From: CAVPDE01 sp963702565
GTDB lineage: Bacteria > Desulfobacterota > DSM-4660 > Desulfatiglandales > HGW-15
Direction of reading: 5' to 3'
Length of the DNA stretch: 64,000 nucleotides
Assembly (NCBI GenBank): GCA_963702565.1
Contig: CAVPDE010000016.1
Location: forward strand, 384,370-448,369
The notes under the pieces were generated by a model. It had not been told where the DNA came from, searched no databases, and saw only the letters and a program-made list of their open reading frames with translations. The position numbers and the translations under genes are program-made. This document shows, piece after piece, positions 33,690 to 42,646 of the stretch (the stretch's first letter is position 1; each line of letters begins with the position of its first letter).

Positions 33690-34829
33690 CTACCTTTGGA
33701 GCATGAGTTTCGCAGCGAGCTTCATCTTTCCAAGAGTTCCTTTCTTGCGGGCCATGATCGTCTCGTAGAGTTTCTCACGGGTTTCAGGAGGAACCGTTTC
33801 TTTCTCTCTCTTGGCGAGACGCATGGCTCCCGAGGGACAGGCCGTCACGCAATTGCCGCAGCCGATGCAGCGCGTGGCATCGACCTCTGAAATCCCCTGT
33901 TTCCCGTTCACAGCGACGGCCTTCACTTGGCACTGTTCCACACACGTCCCACAACCGGTGCAGGTTCCTGTGTCCACGGTTGCAAAGTAGTTGGCCGCCC
34001 AGAAATCGAGCGGCCTTGGCAGCATCCTCTGAAGGCGCAGCATGCCGCAGCAGCATCCGCAGCAGGCGCAGATAAAGGATGCTTCCTGGGAATTGGAAGG
34101 CTGGAAGACCAGCCCCTCCGCTTCATTCTGCCGGCCGATGGAAAGGGCTTCCTCTCTGCTCACTTCCCTCCCCTTCCCCGCCTTGACTAAATGCTTGGCC
34201 ATATCTCCAAGCGCCATGCAGGTCTCCGTTCTTGACGTCTTCCGGCAAGGGGTCCCCTTAAGGGCGGAGGACTTCCTGCAGATACACTCATTGATCACAA
34301 AGGGGCCTTGCGATCCTTTGATGAGGCTCGTGAGTTCGTCGTAGGTGGCCACGTGGTGTTCTACACGGATGCTTTTCTCCACAGGAATGGTGCGCATCTG
34401 GGGAAGATCTGAACTCAGGAACTCCAGGCCGAAGGCTTTGGTGCTGGTGTATTCGTCAAAGTCTGCCAGCACTTCGCGCGAGAGTTCGTAGAGCTGACCT
34501 TCGTACATGCCGACGATGAGGGGCGTGTTGAAGAAGTGCTGCTCGCCGTCTCTTTCTATCTCTCCGATCACTCCCTTGTTCGCCATTGCATTCAGGGTAT
34601 TTTTCACTTCCTCAAAGGCGATCCCCTTTTCCCGGACGTCCTCATAGATCTCCCTGAGTGGCCTGGGCCTGTAACTCAACGTCATTGCGACGCGGGCTTC
34701 ACCGGGGTTGAAAAATCTCTTCAGCAGACGGATTTCGCTCCCTGATTTGGTGGCAGGGAAACCGACCGGCTGCTGGTTCAGGTGCTTCTGAAGATCTCTG
34801 TAAACCTGATCCTGATCTTTCATGCTCAC
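33690..34829 (-). CDS. 4Fe-4S ferredoxin-domain protein with winged-helix-like N-terminus
   Basis: 379-aa cytoplasmic iron-sulfur protein. Residues ~35-110 resemble a winged helix (RPLREIYEDVREKGIAFEEVKNTLNAMANKG). The middle has two unusual Cys clusters, CICRKSSALKGTPC and CACCGCCCG. The C-terminal part carries two classical [4Fe-4S] motifs, CTGCGTCVEQCQ and CIGCGNCVTACP. The start has a GAGGGGTGAG ribosome site. Proteins of this layout are common in sulfate reducers and syntrophs; their redox partner is usually unknown. Operon with the SDR downstream. Confidence 0.85.
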   Translation of the reverse strand: MSMKDQDQVYRDLQKHLNQQPVGFPATKSGSEIRLLKRFFNPGEARVAMTLSYRPRPLREIYEDVREKGIAFEEVKNTLNAMANKGVIGEIERDGEQHFFNTPLIVGMYEGQLYELSREVLADFDEYTSTKAFGLEFLSSDLPQMRTIPVEKSIRVEHHVATYDELTSLIKGSQGPFVINECICRKSSALKGTPCRKTSRTETCMALGDMAKHLVKAGKGREVSREEALSIGRQNEAEGLVFQPSNSQEASFICACCGCCCGMLRLQRMLPRPLDFWAANYFATVDTGTCTGCGTCVEQCQVKAVAVNGKQGISEVDATRCIGCGNCVTACPSGAMRLAKREKETVPPETREKLYETIMARKKGTLGKMKLAAKLMLQR

Positions 34830-34911
34830 CCCTCCCTTAAGGTTGCTTCATTGCCCAAAATCAAATCTCCGGCCGTTTTATCCATCCTTTGTTCATTGTT
34901 CCCGAACGGTG

Positions 34912-34952
34912 AGGGTCAGGTTCGGCAAGCTTGCGAGCCGTAACCTGACCCC
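34912..34952. other. hairpin overlapping the end of the GNAT gene
   Basis: GGGTCAGGTTCGGC pairs with GCCGTAACCTGACCC around AAGCTTGCGA. It lies inside the last codons of the GNAT gene and could be a terminator-like stem or a mobile hairpin that extended the reading frame. Confidence 0.5.
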
Positions 34953-35461
34953 TTTGGTTCGGCCTCACCGATCTTTTTCTCTCGAAAGATCGTTGTTGTG
35001 AATATCCCTTTCTTGCGCCCAATCTCCTTGAAGCCATTCTTCTCGTAGAGCCGCTGCGCAGCTTCCTCGTTTGGACTTGTCGAAGTATAGAGCCTGACTC
35101 GGTCGAAACCAGCATCCCGCGCCCGAGCTACCGTGTGTTCAATCAGTGCCTGGCCGATGCCATGCCCTCTCGCTTTAGGATCTACACAAAACCAGGCGAC
35201 CCATATCGCCTCTTCGGCATCCTTCTTGTAACGATACAATCCTGTTGTACCCAACACGGTCCGGGTTTCATCTACGTACACATCGAATGCAACTTTGTCC
35301 CTGATACCAGCAAGGAACATCAACAAGCGACCAGCAACGCTCTCGGGATGCTTGATTGCGACGAAGCTGAATCGCTCGATAGGCGTCATCCATAGGAAGA
35401 CAGACCGAACAAGAGACTCAGCCTGACCCATGAGTGCATCCGAACACTGAATGATTGGCAT
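34916..35461 (-). CDS. GNAT-family N-acetyltransferase
   Basis: 181-aa acetyl-CoA-dependent acetyltransferase. Acetyl-CoA site CVDPKARGHGIGQALIEHTVARA near residue 92 (R/QxxGxG/A as ARGHGIG), followed by VRLYTSTSPNEEAAQRLYEKNGF. The last ~15 residues (EPKGSGYGSQACRT) are encoded by a hairpin and probably are not ancestral. Substrate unknown. GC content here is slightly lower than in neighbouring operons and the gene stands alone, next to decayed DNA. Confidence 0.87.
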   Translation of the reverse strand: MPIIQCSDALMGQAESLVRSVFLWMTPIERFSFVAIKHPESVAGRLLMFLAGIRDKVAFDVYVDETRTVLGTTGLYRYKKDAEEAIWVAWFCVDPKARGHGIGQALIEHTVARARDAGFDRVRLYTSTSPNEEAAQRLYEKNGFKEIGRKKGIFTTTIFREKKIGEAEPKGSGYGSQACRT

Positions 35462-35563
35462 TGCTATTGTCTATTTCTTGATGTTGCCGAACAGTGGCAA
35501 TAGATGGAAAGTTTTCCCTCATATCACCATTATAGGACGGAAAAAGTTCCACCTGTTGCGATA

Positions 35564-35746
35564 CTAAGCATAAAAAAGCGGAAAAACCGGCCGCAGATCT
35601 TCCATGTTTGAACGATAGGCACCGGTAAACATGGAACCCGGGAAGGGAGGATAGAAAACCGGCTCTGCTACAAGCTCTTGGTAAGCGGCCAGTTCTTCAT
35701 AATATTTCTGTGAATTTACCACCTTAGGCGACCAAATACAACGCAA
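35564..35746 (-). pseudogene. possible C-terminal gene fragment
   Basis: 60-codon reading frame with protein-like composition (NSQKYYEELAAYQELVAEP...; FPGSMFTGAYRSNMEDLRPVF), starting only at TTG and without a ribosome site. It reads like the tail of a larger soluble protein; I cannot name the family. It lies in a 745-bp stretch (35462-36206) with no intact gene. Confidence 0.3.
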
Positions 35747-35810
35747 AAGAGGGGGGATCTGAGGTGATCGCTAACAGGTTCCGCTAAACAGGTCCCTCAA
35801 AGCACTCTGC

Positions 35811-35861
35811 AGTGACGAGAGCAACTTTGTTGTGCCCCCTCATTTCGCAAACTCCTCCGCT
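35811..35861 (-). pseudogene. duplicated 5' fragment of the SDR gene
   Basis: About 46 of 50 bases match 33602-33651, covering the ribosome site, start codon and first ~10 codons (MxGHNKVALVT) of the SDR gene. Downstream the similarity stops. It is the remnant of a second SDR copy or of a duplication/deletion event. From here to 36206 I see no other recognisable feature except the ribosome site of the next gene. Confidence 0.7.
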
Positions 35862-36206
35862 CCTTTGGAAAAGACGGCTTCCATCTCGTGACGGAAGCGC
35901 ACCGCCTCACTGTCTTCCGCAGCCACATCGACAGATCAATGGCATCTTTTTTATCACGGTCTGCCCCAACTGTCCACCCTTCAAGGATGCACCGCAGGCG
36001 AAGGCCGCTTAGGAAACTTTCCGCGATTTTCCATCTGAAAAATGGCAACGGCTCCGCTAAATGCTCAGAAGTGGGAAACGCTCCTTTTACATTTCTTTTA
36101 CAAAGTCCTCCGCCGTTTTCGTGTACACTGCTTTTTTTCTGAAAAGAGAATCAACGATAAGGATTTATTACGGAGAACCAATAAGGAGGTCTATAGAGGA
36201 AACATC

Positions 36207-37877
36207 ATGACATTATTACTCACTTCAGTGTTCGGCCCCTATGGTGTGGATGATGAATATGGGGAAAAAGAAAACAAGATGGAACTGTTTCACAACCAGG
36301 TGACCAGGGAGCAGGGGATCTTTTCATACCGCTTCAATCACGGGAGCCAGGGGCTCTATTTCCTGGCTGAAAACGTTGACATGCCGACAGCGGTTCTGGA
36401 TTTTCCAAGCTTCAAGCGATTCAAAAAGGAATTGAAAAAGGGATACGATTACGTCGGAATCAGTTTCATCATCCCCAATTTCAAGAAGGCAAGGGAGATG
36501 GCGCGGGCCGTTCGCGAGCTGTCGCCGAAATCCAAGATCATCCTGGGGGGGCACGGGGTCAATATCCCCAACATCGAATCGATGATCGAACATGATTTCA
36601 TCTGCAAGGGTGAAGGCGTCTACTACTTGAGAGAGCTTTTCAAGGAAAATGTTCACAAGCCGATCAAGCATCCTCTCGGATACAGCTCCTTCAACAGGCA
36701 AGTCATGGGTGCGCCATGGGCGCCTGATTCCGGCATTCTCATAACGGGCGTGGGGTGTGCAAACAGATGCCGCTTTTGTGCAACGTCCCACTTCTTCGGC
36801 ACTTATGTTCCTTACCTGAAGACCGGGAAGGAGATTTTTGATCTCTGTTGCCGTTACGAAGAGGAGATGCATGTAACGGACTTCGGAGTGCTGGACGAGA
36901 ATTTCCTGAAGATGAAGGATCGAGCCCTCGAACTCCTGGACCTGATGGAAAGGAACCAGCGCCGCTTCACCTTTGCCATCTTCAGTTCCGCCGAGACGCT
37001 GAAAGAACTCGGCGACCTGGATATTCTCGTCCGGCTGGGCGTCACTTTCATATGGGTGGGGGTTGAATCAAAGAACGTCCTCTATGCGAAGAACAAGAAC
37101 ACGGATTTCCAGGTTCTCTTTTCGGAACTGAAGAAAAGAGGAATCAGCGTCCTGGCCTCTTCCATTCTCTTCAATGAGGAGCACGACAAGAACACGATCT
37201 GGGAGGACGTCGACTACGTGACCTCCCTGAAGCCGGATTATGTGCAGTTTGCACCGCTCGGACCGATCCCGGGGACAAAGCTGTACGAGGACTACGAAGA
37301 GCAGGGAAAAGTAATCCATGCCATCCCCTATAGATCCCAACACGGTCAGGGGAAGATATGGTTTCGGCACGATCATTTTTCCAGAGAGGAATCAGAAGAC
37401 TTTTTGCGTCTTGCCTTTGAGATCGATTACAACAGGAACGGCGCATCCATGTTGCGGGGCATGAGAACCACATTGAACGGGTACGCGTATTGCAGGAACC
37501 ACCCTGACGAGGCTGTCCGACGGCGCTCAGAGGGTTTTAAGAAGAGACTCAAAATCATGCGGTATTTTCTCACGGCTTCGACCATTTTTGTTCAAAACCG
37601 GCAGAGCGAAATACTGTTGAGGGAAATCAAGAAATCCTTTCGGTCGGAATTGGGCAGAACAAAGGCTCTCGGCCTGGCCCTATCCCTGCTTGTCGTCTGC
37701 TACAGCGTCAAGGAATACCTGCGATGCCGACTCGTTGGAGACGCAAGGATGCCCAAGACTACCTATCGCCCGGTGAACAGGGAGTCTGTGAAAGGGGTCA
37801 AACCGGCAAGGGCCCCGGAAGTGATGAAGGTTGCATCCAAAGCCGCATACGGGTGGTCGCAACAGTCCGGGCATTAG
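36207..37877 (+). CDS. B12-binding-type radical SAM protein
   Basis: 556-aa enzyme. The N-terminal half has a cobalamin-binding-like Rossmann domain (YDYVGISFIIPNFKKAREMARAV; KIILGGHGVNIPN) without an obvious DxHxxG, as in many class members. The radical SAM cluster is C184-x3-C188-x2-C191 (GVGCANRCRFCAT). Then DFGVLDENFLKMKDRALEL and GVTFIWVGVESKN of the partial TIM barrel follow, and a C-terminal ~150 residues rich in Arg that contains one hydrophobic stretch (LGLALSLLVVCYSV). The ATG at 36207 follows ATAGAGGA; a longer frame to 36042 lacks support. The reaction is unknown; relatives act on lipids, hopanoids, antibiotics and pigments. It stands alone, with a leader in decayed DNA. Confidence 0.88.
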   Translation: MTLLLTSVFGPYGVDDEYGEKENKMELFHNQVTREQGIFSYRFNHGSQGLYFLAENVDMPTAVLDFPSFKRFKKELKKGYDYVGISFIIPNFKKAREMARAVRELSPKSKIILGGHGVNIPNIESMIEHDFICKGEGVYYLRELFKENVHKPIKHPLGYSSFNRQVMGAPWAPDSGILITGVGCANRCRFCATSHFFGTYVPYLKTGKEIFDLCCRYEEEMHVTDFGVLDENFLKMKDRALELLDLMERNQRRFTFAIFSSAETLKELGDLDILVRLGVTFIWVGVESKNVLYAKNKNTDFQVLFSELKKRGISVLASSILFNEEHDKNTIWEDVDYVTSLKPDYVQFAPLGPIPGTKLYEDYEEQGKVIHAIPYRSQHGQGKIWFRHDHFSREESEDFLRLAFEIDYNRNGASMLRGMRTTLNGYAYCRNHPDEAVRRRSEGFKKRLKIMRYFLTASTIFVQNRQSEILLREIKKSFRSELGRTKALGLALSLLVVCYSVKEYLRCRLVGDARMPKTTYRPVNRESVKGVKPARAPEVMKVASKAAYGWSQQSGH

Positions 37878-38032
37878 CAGGTTGCTGAAAACCGCCCATC
37901 TACTGCGTTGCCCTCACCCCTCGTCGTTGCGACGTACTGGAATGTACGACTCACTCCTCGGGATTTCGGGCGCCTTGTATCTGGGCGTTTTGAGCAACCT
38001 GCGTGCGGAGTTTTTTTCAGCATCCTGCTAGA
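37878..38032. repeat. 155-bp repeat element with imperfect terminal inverted repeats (MITE-like)
   Basis: The ends GCAGGTTGCTGAAAACCGCCCA and TGGGCGTTTTGAGCAACCTGC are inverted repeats of ~21 bp with few mismatches. The centre contains GTCGTTGCGACGTACTGGAA and TGTACGACTCACTCCTCGG. It starts right after the radical SAM stop. I recall near-identical elements in many deltaproteobacterial genomes. Confidence 0.7.
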
Positions 38033-38073
38033 GTCATAGCCATAGGCTTATCTGCAAATGACCGAGAATCTCA

Positions 38074-38152
38074 GTGACAAGTGACGAGACGCTTCGCTTA
38101 CGAGATACGGGTAAAGACTTCCACTCGTATCTCGTCTTGTCGCTCGTCACTT
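38074..38152. repeat. palindrome of GTGACGAG/GTGACAAG words
   Basis: TGACAAGTGACGAGACG...ACGAGATACG pairs with CGTATCTCGTCTTGTCGCTCGTCACTT. With the preceding element it fills the 348-bp gap before the histidine kinase. Confidence 0.65.
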
Positions 38153-38225
38153 TGGTTGCGGCCGTGGCCTTTTAGCGGTTGAATTCATAACCTCATGGGA
38201 ATAGAATCCTCAATGGAAGGATGCT

Positions 38226-39269
38226 TTGCATCTGTCCCACCAATACCAACAACAACTGTTAAGGGCTCTGCCGGGGCTGTCGGAGATGAGTCAAGCCAAG
38301 TGGTTTCTTCATCCCATCCTTATTTTCGTTTCCTCCATTGTGGCGGTGGGCCTGTCCCTTTTCCTGTATATCTACTGGTACCTGGAGGTCAGCACGGGTC
38401 TGAAGAGTGTCATAGAGAGGGCCAGCCTGGATCGCGATCAGATTCTAGCGCCCCAGACCTGGGTGGTGATCCTCGTGCTCTCCGCTCTCGTGGGGATCAT
38501 TCTGATGGGCATCTTCACCATCTTTGTCTACCATCAGAAGACCATTCAGCTCTACCGTCTCCAGCGCAACTTCATCAGCAATTTCACCCACGAACTGAAG
38601 ACCCCGGTCACTTCCATGAAGCTGTATCTGCAGACGTTCCGCAAGCACGAGCTTTCCCGGGGGGACCAGCTCAAGTACATCGGGTACATGGTCCAGGACG
38701 CGGACCGGCTGTCCGACAGCATCAACCGCATCCTCAGCCTTGCCAAGATCGAGAGCGGGGTCTATGAAGACCGGTTTGTTGCGGAGGATCTCGTCGAGGT
38801 TGTCGAAGGATTTTATGAAAAGAACCGTCCTCTGTTCGGTCGGTGCGAGGTGACGATTCACAATCCTTCCGGCCGTTCCTTTCCCTACCCCATCAATCTC
38901 GTCCTCTTTGAGATACTGCTGATGAACCTTTTCACCAATGCGATCAAGTACAATGAGGCCGAGGTTCCCCGGCTGGACGTCCGCTTCGAACCCAAGGCCA
39001 AAGGGTTGCACATTCGCTTCGAGGACAACGGCATCGGGATCCCGAGGTCGGAGGCGAAGAAGATCTTCAGGAAGTTTTACCAGATCGGCCGCGCTGAGAA
39101 TATGTCGGCCAAAGGTACGGGGCTCGGCCTGCATCTGGTTGAGAGCATCGCCCGTTTTCACGAGGGGAGAGTGATTGTCGAATCAAAGGAGGGTGAGAAG
39201 GGATCTGTCTTCTCACTGATCCTGCCTTTCAAGTTTCCCATGACCAGAAATGAGGGGGGCCATGGCTGA
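38226..39269 (+). CDS. sensor histidine kinase
   Basis: 347-aa inner-membrane kinase with two membrane segments (~residues 27-50 and 78-101) flanking a short periplasmic loop, so it probably senses at the membrane. The H-box is FTHELKTPVTSM near residue 121, the N-box LLMNLFTNAIKYNE, and the G boxes DNGIGIP and GTGLGLHLV. TTG at 38226 has GGAAGGA 4 nt upstream; ATG at 38286 (MSQAKWFL) is an alternative. The response regulator gene overlaps its end by 8 nt, so the pair is co-translated. Confidence 0.93.
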   Translation: MHLSHQYQQQLLRALPGLSEMSQAKWFLHPILIFVSSIVAVGLSLFLYIYWYLEVSTGLKSVIERASLDRDQILAPQTWVVILVLSALVGIILMGIFTIFVYHQKTIQLYRLQRNFISNFTHELKTPVTSMKLYLQTFRKHELSRGDQLKYIGYMVQDADRLSDSINRILSLAKIESGVYEDRFVAEDLVEVVEGFYEKNRPLFGRCEVTIHNPSGRSFPYPINLVLFEILLMNLFTNAIKYNEAEVPRLDVRFEPKAKGLHIRFEDNGIGIPRSEAKKIFRKFYQIGRAENMSAKGTGLGLHLVESIARFHEGRVIVESKEGEKGSVFSLILPFKFPMTRNEGGHG

Positions 39270-39999
39270 TTCCAAGCAGGAACGCATTCTGGTCGTTGAA
39301 GACGAGTCGCACCTGGCCGAGGGTTTGAAACTGAACCTGACCCTCGAGGGGTATGAGGTGAGGATCGCCGCAGACGGGAGCTCCGCCCTTCAGGGGTGGA
39401 AGGAATGGCGTCCGGACCTGATCGTGCTGGACATCATGCTCCCGCAGATCGACGGGCTGTCGGTGCTTCGAGCCATCCGGCTGGAAGACGAGCGCCTTCC
39501 GATTCTGATTCTGTCTGCCAAAGCGGATTCCGAGCACAGGGTAAAAGGTTTTTCCTACGGCGTTGACGACTACCTTGCCAAGCCCTTCAATCTGGACGAG
39601 TTCCTGCTCCGCGTGAAGCGACTCCTGACCCGAGTGTCCTGGTCCCGCGAATCGGCCGACTCGGACGCAGGAGGCACCTCGTCAGTCCCTCGACTCTACC
39701 GGTTCGGACGCAACACGATCGATTTCGAGACCCTGAACGCGGAGGGCCCTTCAGGCCGGATCGCCCTGACCGAGCAGGAAGCCAAGCTCTTGAAGCTGTT
39801 TGTCGCGAACCGGGGGAAGCCCCTTTCAAGAGACAAGCTCCTTGAAATCGGCTGGGGCTACTCCAGGGGCACCACCACCCGAACCGTGGACAATTTCATT
39901 GTCCGGTTTCGGAAGTATTTTGAAGCCGACCCCAAAAAACCTGTCTATTTCAAAAGCCTCCGATCGGTGGGATATGTCTTCGACCACGACTCAGACTAA
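39262..39999 (+). CDS. OmpR-family response regulator
   Basis: 245-aa two-domain regulator. Receiver domain with acidic pocket VEDE, phospho-Asp in DLIVLDIMLPQIDG (~residue 53) and Lys in LAKPFNLDEF, then a C-terminal winged-helix DNA-binding domain (LTEQEAKLLKLFVANRGKPLSRDKLLEIGWG; RTVDNFIVRFRKYFE). ATG at 39262 has GAGGGGGG upstream. Partner of the histidine kinase just before it. No target promoter can be assigned; the damaged activase gene follows immediately. Confidence 0.94.
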   Translation: MADSKQERILVVEDESHLAEGLKLNLTLEGYEVRIAADGSSALQGWKEWRPDLIVLDIMLPQIDGLSVLRAIRLEDERLPILILSAKADSEHRVKGFSYGVDDYLAKPFNLDEFLLRVKRLLTRVSWSRESADSDAGGTSSVPRLYRFGRNTIDFETLNAEGPSGRIALTEQEAKLLKLFVANRGKPLSRDKLLEIGWGYSRGTTTRTVDNFIVRFRKYFEADPKKPVYFKSLRSVGYVFDHDSD

Positions 40000-41073
40000 G
40001 GAGGACGATCATTTCCGTATTCTTGGAATAGATGTCGGATCCGTCTCCTTGTCGGTCGCAGAGATCAACCTGAAAAGGGAGATTCTCAAGACAGCCTATC
40101 GATTCCATCACGGTGACATCAGGGAAACCTTCAGGGAGGCACTGAATGGTTTCGACCTGAGGGAAATCCGCTGGGTAGCGGCCACCTCTTCGACTCCTTC
40201 CATTCTTATGGAGAGGGGATGGAGAAGGCCGGGGTGTACGTGGGGACCATGTCGTTCATGGACATTTCCCTGAAACTGCCCATAAACACCTATTTCGCCT
40301 ACATGTTCGGCGGGTATATCCGCAAGATCGCATGCGGGCTGAGGCCCTACGAAAAGACAAAGGGAGCGACGGACGGGGTGGTCAAAGAGAGCATGGACAT
40401 CCTGGTGGAGGCCTTCAGCGGAAAGAGACGAAAAGAGGAAGCGCTCGCCGAGGTGATCTCCCGTTTCGAGGCCATCGAAATATCCCGTGAACGGAAGCCG
40501 AAGGTGGCGATCTTCGGCGATCTGTACGTGCGGGACAACGACTTGATGAACCAGGATCTCACGCGCTTCATTGAAAGGCACAATGGGGAAGTGATCGTGA
40601 CCCCCTACAGTTCGTATGTACAGATGATCGCCGGGGCCTATCTGAGAAAGTGGTTTACGGAGGGCCACTACCTGGACATCCTCTCTTCAAAGGCACTGAT
40701 GTCCACCGTAACCAGGATGGCGAAAACATACCACAAGACCTTCAGCCGGATTTTGGAAAACCCCGCACCGGGGTACGATGAAAGCCCGGAAAAGATTCTC
40801 TCCGAATACAACGTCAGAATCGAGCACACCGGAGAGTCCATGGACAACCTTCTCAAGATATTCTACATCAAAAAGCACTTCCCGGATGTGTCCCTGTTTG
40901 TTCAAACGAGCCCTGCCTTCTGCTGCCCTTCTCTGGTCACCGAGGGCATGGCGAAAGAGATAGAGAAGAGAACGGGTGTCCCCGTCGTATCCATCACCTA
41001 CGACGGAACTTCAGGGAACAAGAACGAGGCTGTTGTTCCCTACCTCGCCCATTTGAAGAGAGAAGAAGACTAA
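39974..41073 (+). pseudogene. internally deleted BadF/BcrA-type ATPase and CoA-activase (DUF2229) remnant
   Basis: The first ~75 codons (ILGIDVGSVSLSVAEINLKREI; AATSSTPSIL) match the start of a BadF/BadG/HgdC ATPase, the activator of 2-hydroxyacyl-CoA dehydratases and benzoyl-CoA reductases. A different frame from ~40180 to 41073 (RKIACGLRPYEKTKGATDG; KVAIFGDLYVRDNDLM; SITYDGTSGNKNEAVVPYL) matches the C-terminal half of the DUF2229 CoA-activase family. The ATPase phosphate and adenosine motifs and the first half of the second protein are missing. The junction near 40200 is therefore a large deletion plus frame change. The open part 40219-41073 could still make a 284-aa protein, but function is doubtful. 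Closely follows the response regulator. Confidence 0.7.
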
Positions 41074-41193
41074 TGCAGGCCAGCGGCAGCAACCAAACTT
41101 GAGCCAGGACCGAGGGGTATGGGCGAGGGAGTGGACTTGTCCGTTGTCGGTTTATGAAGTCACGGGTAAGACACCCCTCATTTTATAAACAAC

Positions 41194-41221
41194 TTGATTT
41201 TAGTGAAAAAAGGGTTAAACT
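41194..41221 (+). promoter_or_regulatory. possible sigma70-type promoter before the S1 gene
   Basis: TTGATT at 41194-41199 and TAAACT at 41216-41221, spacer 16 bp. The terminator-like hairpin follows at once, so the promoter is uncertain. Confidence 0.35.
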
Positions 41222-41236
41222 AGGGGTAATTCATAG

Positions 41237-41271
41237 GAGCTCACCCTGTGGGTGGGCTCTTTGTCTTTTTG
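41237..41271 (+). terminator. Rho-independent terminator after the activase remnant
   Basis: GAGCTCACCC and GGGTGGGCTC form a stem with a TGT loop and one mismatch, followed by TTTGTCTTTTT. Confidence 0.7.
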
Positions 41272-41344
41272 AGGTCAGATCTTTTTACCAAGAATGTCCT
41301 CCTTTGAAATTCTGGTGACGATTAAAGTTGGGGTATTGAGGGTG

Positions 41345-42598
41345 ATGGGAATCGCAATAGAAGAAAAGGCGGAAGACACATTCTCGGTAGGCGAGAACAT
41401 TGATTCGACCGCTGTAAACCGCAAGGAGAATCTTCCTAGAGAGAAGGGGGAAGAGGTGAACGAAAAGGAGGAGAACATCGAAGATCGCAATGAGTTCATG
41501 GAATTGTATGAAGAGAATCTGAAGAGCATCCGTGAGGGTAACGTTGTCAAAGGAGAGATCGTTCAAATTGACAAGGAATTTGTGCTGGTTGATATCGGCT
41601 ACAAATCAGAAGGGCAAATTCGCATCGCCGAGTTTACCAACCCGAGAGGAAGGGTGACAGCCAAGGTGGGGGACGTGATCGATGTCCTCCTGGTCCGTAA
41701 AGAAAATAAGGAGGGCCGTATTATTCTTTCCAAGGAAAAGGCTGCCGGAGTCAAGCTGTGGGACAACATCGAAGCAGCGTTCCGGAATCAAGATACCGTC
41801 CGAGGTAAAGTCATTTCTTTGGTGAAGGGAGGGCTTTCTGTCGATATTGGCGTTCAGGCTTTCCTGCCTGGGTCCCAGGCCGTTCTACGACCAGTCAGAG
41901 ATTTGAGCACCCTGATAGGAACAGAGCACGATTTTAAGATCGTAAAGTATGAAAAGAGCGAAAAGAATATCGTTCTGTCTCGCCGTGCTGCCTTAGAGAC
42001 GGAACAGAAGGCACTGCGCGAAAAAACACTCGCACTCCTTGAAAAGGATGCTATTCTCGAGGGGATAGTCACAAACATCAAGGATTACGGCCTCTTTGTC
42101 GACCTGGGCGGAATCGTCGGTCTGCTCCACATTACAGATCTGTCTTGGGGCAGAGTAGGACACCCGTCCGAACTGTATCGAGTCGGTGATGAAATAACAG
42201 TCAAAGTCCTGAAATTTAACAGAGAGAAGGAGAGGGTATCCCTCGGGCTCAAGCAGATGACTCCTGATCCATGGAGCGAGGCCGAGGAGAAGTATCCCAT
42301 CCACACCAAGGTCAAAGGCAAGGTATTGAGTCTGGTCGAGTATGGAGCATTTGTCGAGGTGGAGAAAGGTATAGAAGGCCTGATCCAGGTGTCTGAAATG
42401 TCTTGGACTGAAAAGATCAGGCATCCTTCTCAGATATTGAGCGTCGGGAATATTGTGGAGACCATGGTATTGAGTGTTGATGTTGCCAAAAGGCGGATTT
42501 CCTTAAGTATGAAGCGGCTAGAAGCAAATCCTCTGGCTACCGGCATCGAAAGTACCCAAGGACAAAGAATGCAATCCCCTGAAGGGGTTCCAGATTAA
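41345..42598 (+). CDS. ribosomal protein S1-like RNA-binding protein (four S1 domains)
   Basis: About 417-aa protein with an acidic N-terminal ~60 residues, then four S1/OB repeats: ~residues 58-130 (VVKGEIVQIDKEFVLVDIGYKSEG), ~145-210 (VRGKVISLVKGGLSVDIG), ~230-300 (EGIVTNIKDYGLFVDLGG) and ~317-385 (KGKVLSLVEYGAFVEVEKGIEG). The third and fourth carry the GxFV...L/GLxH/QxSE pattern of RNA-binding repeats. Canonical S1 has six domains (~560 aa), so this may be a shorter S1 paralogue. ATG at 41345 follows GAGGGTG; ATG at 41294 is in frame but has no ribosome site. Confidence 0.88.
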   Translation: MGIAIEEKAEDTFSVGENIDSTAVNRKENLPREKGEEVNEKEENIEDRNEFMELYEENLKSIREGNVVKGEIVQIDKEFVLVDIGYKSEGQIRIAEFTNPRGRVTAKVGDVIDVLLVRKENKEGRIILSKEKAAGVKLWDNIEAAFRNQDTVRGKVISLVKGGLSVDIGVQAFLPGSQAVLRPVRDLSTLIGTEHDFKIVKYEKSEKNIVLSRRAALETEQKALREKTLALLEKDAILEGIVTNIKDYGLFVDLGGIVGLLHITDLSWGRVGHPSELYRVGDEITVKVLKFNREKERVSLGLKQMTPDPWSEAEEKYPIHTKVKGKVLSLVEYGAFVEVEKGIEGLIQVSEMSWTEKIRHPSQILSVGNIVETMVLSVDVAKRRISLSMKRLEANPLATGIESTQGQRMQSPEGVPD

Positions 42599-42646
42599 TG
42601 ATGAATCAGAGGCCGGAATTGTTCATGCCTCTCGAAAGGATAATGC

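Noticed and set aside
35797..36048. Short frames on both strands resembling transposase debris
   Set aside because: No conserved transposase motif could be recognised on either strand; only the SDR-start duplication is supported.
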